Shown in pieces: positions 25,847 to 32,042 of a DNA stretch of 32,042 bases. The number at the start of each line of letters is the position of its first letter. The stretch's first letter is position 1. The notes under the pieces were generated by a model. It saw only the letters and a program-made list of their open reading frames with translations, ran no database searches and had not been told where the DNA came from. The DNA lies in assembly GCA_025928655.1 (NCBI GenBank), contig JAICJC010000033.1, forward strand, positions 1 through 32,042, given 5' to 3'. The stretch comes from Thermoleophilia bacterium (GTDB lineage: Bacteria > Actinomycetota > Thermoleophilia > Gaiellales > JAICJC01). A program made the translations under genes and the position numbers.

Positions 25847-27009
25847 CGAGCCCCCAGGGCGGTGCGCAGCTCGAGCCCGCCGTCATCGGTCACCAGGAAG
25901 ATGTTCTCGACCCGGGCGCCGGACACCCCATCGAAATAGACGCCCGGCTCGACCGCCAGGAGCATCCAGCGCTCGAACGGTGTGGTGTCGCTCGGGATCA
26001 GATGCGGATCCTCGAAGGCCGATACCGAGATGCCGTGGCCGCCGTGGTGGGGGAACTCGCCGCCGGGGAACGACTCCAGGATGCGCCGTTGCATCGCGTC
26101 GAACACCGCCGCGCCCGTGTTGCCCGGCACCAGCTCGCGGCCGGCCTCGGCGAGGATCTCGAGCAGGCGTTCCCGCTGCGCCGACGCGTCGGGGTTGGAG
26201 CCGACGATGTGGGTCTCGGCGGTGTCGCCGAAGTAGCCGCGCGCGCCGAGGGCGATGTCGGCGACGACGACGTCGCCGTCCTCGACGACCCGCGGGCTGG
26301 CGACGTGGATCGGGCAGCAGACCTTCGACGTGAGCGGGCCCGAGAGCATGTCGGTGAGGAACTCGATCGGGGCCCCGTTGGCGTTCTGAGCGGCGCTGAG
26401 AGCACCGGAGAAGAGCTCGATCTCGGTGATCCCCGGCTGCGCCATCTCGCCGACCGTGCGTTGCCCGAGCCACGACAGCTCGTAGGCGTGGAGCACCTTC
26501 ACGAGCTCGTCCTCGTCCTTCAGGAGCCGGATCCGCCACAGCGCCCGACTCGCGTCCACCTGCTCGGCGTCGGCATTCGCGCGGACGAGCTCCGCCATGC
26601 CGCCGATCTCGTCGCTGAAGCCGATCCGCCGTGCCGCGCGGACCACGTCGAGGCCCGCGACGACGCCTGCGAGCAGCGGTAGCGGGTTGAGGTTGATGCC
26701 GAACCCGCGATCACCGTACGGGAGCACCTCGTCCGCCTCGCCCAGCTCGCGGGCCACGGGCACCTCGTCGAGCATGACCACCAGCGTGCGGCTGCGGTCG
26801 CGGCCGATCACCACGCCGGCGGGGCCCCCGTAGTAGCGGGCGTAGCCGGCGAGGTGGGCGACGTTCACCGCCCCGAAGGCCACCGTGGCGTCGAGCGAGT
26901 GTTCGTCCATCCACTCGTTCAGCCGGTCGACCCGATGGGGCAGCCGCTCCATCGCGACCCGATCTCCGAGCGACGCGTTCGCCGTCAGACCTGTGTTGTC
27001 CAGAGCCAA
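25843..27009 (-). CDS. M24-family metallohydrolase (Xaa-Pro aminopeptidase / creatinase-fold)
   Basis: Metal ligands retained: 'VVADIALGARGYFGDTAET', 'HGGHGISVSAFEDPH', 'AVEPGVYF', 'ARVENIFLV'. TTG start at 27009 after AAAGGAGG. Confidence 0.88.
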   Translation of the reverse strand: MALDNTGLTANASLGDRVAMERLPHRVDRLNEWMDEHSLDATVAFGAVNVAHLAGYARYYGGPAGVVIGRDRSRTLVVMLDEVPVARELGEADEVLPYGDRGFGINLNPLPLLAGVVAGLDVVRAARRIGFSDEIGGMAELVRANADAEQVDASRALWRIRLLKDEDELVKVLHAYELSWLGQRTVGEMAQPGITEIELFSGALSAAQNANGAPIEFLTDMLSGPLTSKVCCPIHVASPRVVEDGDVVVADIALGARGYFGDTAETHIVGSNPDASAQRERLLEILAEAGRELVPGNTGAAVFDAMQRRILESFPGGEFPHHGGHGISVSAFEDPHLIPSDTTPFERWMLLAVEPGVYFDGVSGARVENIFLVTDDGGLELRTALGAR

Positions 27010-27038
27010 TTGATCCTCCTTTGGAACGGCGGGTGGGC

Positions 27039-27776
27039 CTACCACCAGCCGCCGTTGAGCACGAGCACCTCGCCGCTCACGTACGAGGCGTGGGCGGAGC
27101 ACAGGAACGCGACCGCCGCCGCCACGTCGTCGGGCTCGCCGATGCGGCCGACCGGGATCGCCTCGTCCATGCCGTCGGTCATGCCGGCGAGCATCGGCGT
27201 CCGCACCGCCCGCGGCGCGACCACGTTGACCAGCACCCCGTCCGCCGCGGACTCCTTTGCAAGCGCCTTGGTCAGCGCGATCACGCCGCCCTTCGAGGCG
27301 GCGTAGTGCGCGCACGACTCGGTGCCGCCGTCGATGCCGGCGCCGGACGAGATGGTGACGATGCGGCCGAATCCGGCCCGCCGCATCGGCCCGAGCGCGC
27401 GTTTGGCGCAGAGGAACGTCCCGGTGAGGTTGATGTCGATCGTGCGCGTCCACTCCGCCAGATCGAGGTCGGCGATCGGCACGGGCGTGAACACGCCGGC
27501 GCAGGTCACGAGCATTTCGACGGCTCCCAGCCGGGCCTCGGCCTCGGCAAAGGCCGCGTCAACCTGGGCCTCGTCGCGCACGTCGGCCGCGAGCGCGAGC
27601 TCGGGACCGGCGGAGCCGGCTTCCAGATCGATGCCGGCGACCCGTGCCCCCAGCTTTCGCAGCGTCTCGGTGACCGTGGCGCCGATCCCGCTCCCGGAGC
27701 CCGTGACCACTGCCACCCGCCCCGCGATCCCTTCGAGACGCATGGTGGACGCGGCCGGTGGGTGTGTCGAGGTCAT
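27039..27776 (-). CDS. SDR-family oxidoreductase (a)
   Basis: 'VAVVTGSGSGIGATV', 'VTCAG', 'ISSGAG...HYAASKGG', 'VAPRAVRTPM'. Confidence 0.92.
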   Translation of the reverse strand: MTSTHPPAASTMRLEGIAGRVAVVTGSGSGIGATVTETLRKLGARVAGIDLEAGSAGPELALAADVRDEAQVDAAFAEAEARLGAVEMLVTCAGVFTPVPIADLDLAEWTRTIDINLTGTFLCAKRALGPMRRAGFGRIVTISSGAGIDGGTESCAHYAASKGGVIALTKALAKESAADGVLVNVVAPRAVRTPMLAGMTDGMDEAIPVGRIGEPDDVAAAVAFLCSAHASYVSGEVLVLNGGWW

Positions 27777-27781
27777 CCGGG

Positions 27782-28555
27782 TCAGCCCGCCGGAATCGAC
27801 GTCAGCGCGCCGTCTATGGCGATCGTGCTTCCGTTCACGTACGCCGCCGCGTCCGACGCGAGGTAGACGGCCAGGGCGCCCACGTCGGCGGGCGTGCCCA
27901 GTCGCTTGGCGGGCACGAGGTCGAGATAGAACGGCTCGTCGATGACTCCGCGGGCGACGTCGGAGTCCCACATCGGCGTCCGCAGCACCCCGGGGGCGAT
28001 GGCGTTGCACCGCACCCCGTGCTCGGCCCACTCCCCCGCGGCGATCTTGGTCATCATGATCACCGCCGCCTTGGCCGAGCAGTAGGTCATCCGCCCCGGG
28101 TTGGGCGAGTAGCCGCGGATGGAGGAGATATTGATCACCGATCCCGATCCCTGCTCGATCATGATCCGGCCCGCCGCGCGCATGCAGAAGAACACGCCCG
28201 TCTGCATCACCGCGATCGACTCGAGCCAGTCCTCGTCGGAGACCTCGTGGGTGTGCGGTCCGATGCGGCTGATGCCGGCGTTGTTCACGACGATGTCGAG
28301 CCGGCCGAGGTCGGAGACGGCCGCCGCGAACGTGCGGTCGACCTGATCGCTCTTCGAGACGTCGGTGGGATAGGCGCGGGCGCGCACTCCGGCCTGCGAC
28401 AGCTCGCTGGCGGCGACCTCCGCCGACTCGGCGTTGATCTCGGCGACCGCGACGTCGGCGCCCGCTTCGGCGAGGGCCTGCGCGATGCCGCGGCCCAGCC
28501 CGGTGCCGGCGCCCGTCACGAGCGCTACCTTGCCTTGCAGGACTTCACTCAACAT
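27782..28555 (-). CDS. SDR-family oxidoreductase (b)
   Basis: 'VALVTGAGTGLGRGIAQ', 'VVNNAGISR', 'ISSIRGYSPNPGRMTYCSAKAAV', 'NAIAPGVLRTPM'. Confidence 0.93.
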   Translation of the reverse strand: MLSEVLQGKVALVTGAGTGLGRGIAQALAEAGADVAVAEINAESAEVAASELSQAGVRARAYPTDVSKSDQVDRTFAAAVSDLGRLDIVVNNAGISRIGPHTHEVSDEDWLESIAVMQTGVFFCMRAAGRIMIEQGSGSVINISSIRGYSPNPGRMTYCSAKAAVIMMTKIAAGEWAEHGVRCNAIAPGVLRTPMWDSDVARGVIDEPFYLDLVPAKRLGTPADVGALAVYLASDAAAYVNGSTIAIDGALTSIPAG

Positions 28556-28580
28556 ACACCTCCGATCGACGAGTGTCCGG

Positions 28581-29324
28581 TCAGGCCGAGGCCGACCGCA
28601 GACGTGGGGTGACGGTCTTCGACGTGACGTCGAGGACCATGCTGATCAGCTCTTCGCGGTTTTCTCGGAACCGCTCCGACGGCGCGGAGATCCCCATCGC
28701 CATGGTGCCGTCCGCGACCGGTGCGGCCACGCACGAGACTCCCTCGGCGAACGCCTCCTGGTCGATGGCGTACCCGGCGTCGCGCACCATGCCGATCTCC
28801 TGCCGCAGCGACGCCGGGTCGGTGGCGGCCCGGGCCGATTTCGAGACGGCGTGCTTCTGGAGGTAGTCGTCGAGGGCGCCGGCGGCGCTGAACGCCAGCA
28901 GCACCTTGCCCGAGGCCCGGGCGTGGGTGAGGCCGGAGTAGCCCATGTGCAGCCCCGTGACGCGCACGGCCCGCTGCCCCTCGATGATCGAGAGCAGCAC
29001 CGCGTCGCCATTGCGCCAGGCCGACAGGTAGGCGGTCTCGCCGGTGAGATCGGCCAGCTCGCGCAGGCACGTGACCAGGTACTCGGGGGCCGAGATCTGG
29101 GCCTCAAACGCCTCGGCGAGCAGCCCCACCTTCGGGCCGAGCTGGTAGCGCCGGTCGTCGAGCTTGGTGAGCATGCCGCTCCCGGTCAGCGTGCTCAGCA
29201 GGTGGAACGCGGTGGGCAGCGGGACGTCGAGCTTCGAGGCGATCTCCGCCGCCCGGAGACCGCCGCCGCTGCGCGCGACGAGCTCGAGCACCTCGACGGC
29301 GCGGCTGACGGATTGGATCAGCAT
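28581..29324 (-). CDS. IclR-family transcriptional regulator
   Basis: 'SVSRAVEVLELVARSGGGLRAAEIASKLDVPLPTAFHLLSTLTGSGMLTKLDDRRYQLGPKV' wHTH plus effector domain 'GVSCVAAPV...AMGISAPSERF'. Confidence 0.93.
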   Translation of the reverse strand: MLIQSVSRAVEVLELVARSGGGLRAAEIASKLDVPLPTAFHLLSTLTGSGMLTKLDDRRYQLGPKVGLLAEAFEAQISAPEYLVTCLRELADLTGETAYLSAWRNGDAVLLSIIEGQRAVRVTGLHMGYSGLTHARASGKVLLAFSAAGALDDYLQKHAVSKSARAATDPASLRQEIGMVRDAGYAIDQEAFAEGVSCVAAPVADGTMAMGISAPSERFRENREELISMVLDVTSKTVTPRLRSASA

Positions 29325-29332
29325 GGATCTAC

Positions 29333-29358
29333 TTTCATAGTTTGAAAACCACTTTGAA
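29333..29358. promoter_or_regulatory. Candidate IclR operator: TTTCA-N5-TGAAA inverted repeat plus a second TTTGAA 12 bp downstream
   Basis: TTTCATAGTTTGAAA at 29333-29347; TTTGAA direct copies at 29341 and 29353, in the AT-richer IclR/SDR divergent region. Confidence 0.5.
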
Positions 29359-29434
29359 TATGTCGCAGTACCTGTATCATGGCGGCCCGCGCCGGGTCAA
29401 GCAACCGGCACCCCCGAGCGAGAGGAACGCCCCG

Positions 29435-30169
29435 ATGGAGCTTCACCGATCGACGTGTATCGTCACCGGCGCGGCGAGCGGCATCGGGCGCGCCGTGGCA
29501 GAGCGGCTCACGCGCGCCGGCGCCCGCGTGATCGCGGTCGACCGTGACGCGGCCGGGCTGGCGACCCTGGCGGCGGCCGCCACCCTCGTCGCCGACGTGA
29601 CCGATCCCGAGACCCCGGCGGCACTCGCGGCGACCGGAGGCGTGACCTCCCTCGTCAACGCCGCCGGGATCATTCGCCTGACGGCCCTGGATGACGTGAG
29701 CGAGGACGATTGGGACGCGACCTTCGCCGTGAACGCCCGGGCGCCGTTCTTCCTCACCCAGGCGGTCGGCCGGATCCTCCCGTCGGGAGGCGCCGTCGTG
29801 AACGTCGCCTCCGGGGCCGGCAAGACCGGCGCCACGGTCGAGGCGGCCGTCTACTCGGCCACCAAAGCCGCCGTGCTCTCGATGACGCGGACGTTCGCCG
29901 CCGCGTGGGCACGCCGAGGAGTGCGCGTGAACGCCGTCTGCCCGGGGGTCATCGAGACGCCGATGAACGAGACCGTGCTCGAGGGCATCGCCTCCATCCG
30001 GGGCGTCCCCCGCGAGCAGGTCGAGTTGGCGCGCAACGCGGCCATCCCGATGGGCCGCCCGGCCGCACCCGGCGAGGTCGCAGACGTGGTCGCGTTCCTG
30101 CTCTCCGATGAGTCCGGGTACATGACCGGGCAGTCGATCAACGTCACCGGCGGGACGATCACGTACTAG
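29435..30169 (+). CDS. SDR-family oxidoreductase (c)
   Basis: 'TCIVTGAASGIGRAVAERL', 'LVNAAGIIR', 'VYSATKAAVLSMTRTFA', 'NAVCPGVIETPM'; upstream GAGAGGA ribosome-binding-like site. Confidence 0.93.
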   Translation: MELHRSTCIVTGAASGIGRAVAERLTRAGARVIAVDRDAAGLATLAAAATLVADVTDPETPAALAATGGVTSLVNAAGIIRLTALDDVSEDDWDATFAVNARAPFFLTQAVGRILPSGGAVVNVASGAGKTGATVEAAVYSATKAAVLSMTRTFAAAWARRGVRVNAVCPGVIETPMNETVLEGIASIRGVPREQVELARNAAIPMGRPAAPGEVADVVAFLLSDESGYMTGQSINVTGGTITY

Positions 30170-30192
30170 GGGGGTGGCGGTCGTCGTCGTCG

Positions 30193-31074
30193 TCAACCCT
30201 TGACCCCCCCGGCGGTGAGCCCGCGGATGAAGAACCGCTGACCGGCGAGGTAGAGGATCACCATGGGGACGGTCGCCCACAGCATCCCCGCCATCACCAG
30301 CGGCACGTCGAGCTGGTACCGCGAGTGGTAGACGGTGAGCCCGACCATCAGCGTGCGCAGGTTCGACTGCTGCAGGAACACGAGCGCGATCAGCACCTCG
30401 TTCCACACCCACAGCGCCTGGACGATCACGACGGTCATCAGCGCCGGCCGCGACAGCGGCACGATCAGCTCGACGAACGTCCGCAGCGTCCCCGCACCGT
30501 CGATCCGGGCGGCCTCGAGCAGCGTGCGCGGCAACGTGCGGTAGAACGTCACGAGCAGGAATGTCGAGAAGGGGAGCAGGAGGCCGGTGTAGATCACGAT
30601 CACCGATCGGTAGGTGTTCAGCACGTGGAGGCTGACCGCCTCCTGGAAGAGCGGTATCACGAGCACGATCGGCGGCACCACCATGAGCGCGACCAGCACC
30701 GCGAGGATGTAGCGGCCCGGCCGCCACTGCATCAGCGCGATGGGGTACGCCGCAAGCGCCGCGAACAGCGTCGAGACGCCGACCGCTATCGCCGTGATCA
30801 GGAGCGAGTTCCCCAGCCAGCGGAACAGCTCGCCGTCCGACAGCGCCTGGCGCATCGTCGAGAGCGTCCAGTGGTGCGGGGGAGCGAACGCGTTGTTGAT
30901 GTATTCGGTGTTGCTCTTGAAGGCGTTGGCGATCATGAAATAGATCGGGAAAGCGGCCAGCAGCGCGAAGACGATCAGCACCGCCTGCCGTGCTGGCACT
31001 CCGACCGTCCGCATGGCCGAGCCGCGGGCGCCCGGACGGCGGCGTGGGAGCCCGGGCTCAGCTCTCGTAGCCAC
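30193..31074 (-). CDS. CUT1-type sugar ABC transporter permease (MalG/UgpE-like)
   Basis: 'LLEAARIDGAGTLRTFVELIVPLSRPALMTVVIVQALWVWNEVLIALVFL' EAA loop; TM-rich. Confidence 0.92.
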   Translation of the reverse strand: MATRAEPGLPRRRPGARGSAMRTVGVPARQAVLIVFALLAAFPIYFMIANAFKSNTEYINNAFAPPHHWTLSTMRQALSDGELFRWLGNSLLITAIAVGVSTLFAALAAYPIALMQWRPGRYILAVLVALMVVPPIVLVIPLFQEAVSLHVLNTYRSVIVIYTGLLLPFSTFLLVTFYRTLPRTLLEAARIDGAGTLRTFVELIVPLSRPALMTVVIVQALWVWNEVLIALVFLQQSNLRTLMVGLTVYHSRYQLDVPLVMAGMLWATVPMVILYLAGQRFFIRGLTAGGVKG

Positions 31075-31948
31075 TGACCTCGAACCTCATCGCAACCCAC
31101 AGCCGGACGACGATGAACACGCTGACGACCGCGAGCAGCATCACGCCGGCGGCCGCGCCGACCCCGATGACGTTGTTCTGGAAGACGGCCTGGTAGATGT
31201 AGTACTCCGAGACGACCGTGCTGTTCTCGGGCCCGCCGCTCGTCATCACGTACACGTAGGCAAACACCCACGAGAGCATCGTGATCAGCTCGACAACGGC
31301 GTAGAAGGCGATCGCGGGCCCGAGCTGTGGGAGCGTCACGTGCCACAGCACGCGCCACCAGCGCGCGCCGTCGACGCGGGCGGCCTCGAAAAGGTGCTCG
31401 TCGACACTCATCAGCCGGGCCAGGCAGAGGATCACCCCGAACCCGAGCTCCTTCCACACGATCACGGCCATGATCGTCCAGAGCGCCCACTGCGGCGTGC
31501 CCAGCCAGTCCTGAGCGACTCCGCCCAAGCCGACGTTGCGAAGCGTCGAGTTGACAATGCCGTTGTCCTGGAAGACGTACCCGAACACCACGCCGACGAC
31601 GGGAATCGAGAGCACGTACGGCAGGAAGATCATCGTGCGATAGAAGCGCCAGCCGCGCTTCCGGTCGAACAGGATCGCCGAGATCAAGACCGAGAGGGCG
31701 ACCAGAATCGGCACCGCGAGGAAGAGCTTGACGTTGTTGCCGATTGCTCCGCGAAACGTGCTGTCCGACCAGACGAAGCGGAAGTTGTCGAGTCCCACGA
31801 ACCGCGACGGGATGTAGGGCGACGGGGAGACGCTCTCCATGCTGTAGCGGACCAGCTGGACCATCGGGTAGAAGTAGACCGCCGCGACCGCCAGGAGCAT
31901 GGGCGCGGCGTACAGCCAGGGCTTGAGGTGTCCGACTCTCATGTGCAT
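31058..31948 (-). CDS. CUT1-type sugar ABC transporter permease (MalF/UgpA-like)
   Basis: 'LFEAARVDGARWWRVLWHVTLPQLGPAIAFYAVVELITMLSWVFAYVYVMTSGGP'; TM-rich, 17-nt overlap with the next permease. Confidence 0.92.
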   Translation of the reverse strand: MHMRVGHLKPWLYAAPMLLAVAAVYFYPMVQLVRYSMESVSPSPYIPSRFVGLDNFRFVWSDSTFRGAIGNNVKLFLAVPILVALSVLISAILFDRKRGWRFYRTMIFLPYVLSIPVVGVVFGYVFQDNGIVNSTLRNVGLGGVAQDWLGTPQWALWTIMAVIVWKELGFGVILCLARLMSVDEHLFEAARVDGARWWRVLWHVTLPQLGPAIAFYAVVELITMLSWVFAYVYVMTSGGPENSTVVSEYYIYQAVFQNNVIGVGAAAGVMLLAVVSVFIVVRLWVAMRFEVSGYES

Positions 31949-31956
31949 CGGGCCGT

Positions 31957-32020
31957 GGGGGGGGGGGGGGGGGGCCCGCCCGGCCGGCGGCCGGCGCGGG
32001 GGGGGGGGGCCCCCCCCCCC
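31957..32020. repeat. G/C homopolymer block (G18 ... G12C11), probable contig-end artefact
   Basis: G run 31957-31974, G run 31998-32009, C run 32010-32020. Confidence 0.85.
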
Positions 32021-32042
32021 GCGTGAGGAGGGGAGGACGACG

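Noticed and set aside
30180-30194. (GTC)5 microsatellite near the SDR/permease convergent junction
   Set aside because: Only five units; no evidence of function or phase variation.
30170-30209. GGGGGGT ... ACCCCCC as a bidirectional terminator between SDR and permease
   Set aside because: Loop of roughly 30 nt and no T-tract; not a convincing intrinsic terminator.
31013-32026. 337-aa plus ORF ending in poly-Gly/Pro
   Set aside because: Shadow ORF over the permease gene that runs into the homopolymer artefact.
1-32042. CRISPR arrays, tRNA/rRNA genes, IS elements, phage or toxin-antitoxin modules
   Set aside because: Looked for on both strands; no regular repeat-spacer pattern, transposase/integrase motif, rRNA-like tract or recognisable toxin pair was found.

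Overview
High-GC (actinobacterial-looking) chromosomal window made almost entirely of catabolic, transport and regulatory genes. No rRNA, tRNA, CRISPR, phage or IS element was recognised. Left to right: AraC-family fragment, LysE exporter, cupin / TetR with a translationally coupled class III cyclase-domain protein, VOC protein; a minus-strand FAD-monooxygenase / amidohydrolase / LLM-oxidoreductase operon; Ku; a small lipoprotein; a complete PotABCD-type importer divergent from a tandem pair of CocE/NonD hydrolases; an RsbW-like ATPase divergent from a GAF-ANTAR regulator; a fumarase/PcaB-superfamily lyase divergent from a LacI regulator; and a long minus-strand operon (IclR, SDR, SDR, M24 hydrolase, VOC, E1-alpha, E1-beta, mandelate-racemase-like enolase, CUT1 ATPase) with a divergent third SDR and a nearby CUT1 permease pair. 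The least explained signals are: (i) the unassigned IclR operon with a TPP E1 pair but no E2/E3 and a split transporter; (ii) structured RNA-like hairpins before and after the GAF-ANTAR gene; (iii) several perfect inverted repeats placed on promoters or start codons, notably CATACGAT-N5-ATCGTATG over the -10 and ATG of the lyase gene; (iv) several apparently leaderless starts. The last ~85 bp contain G/C homopolymers that look like a contig-end artefact. All assignments come from reading the sequence and translations; no searches were run.
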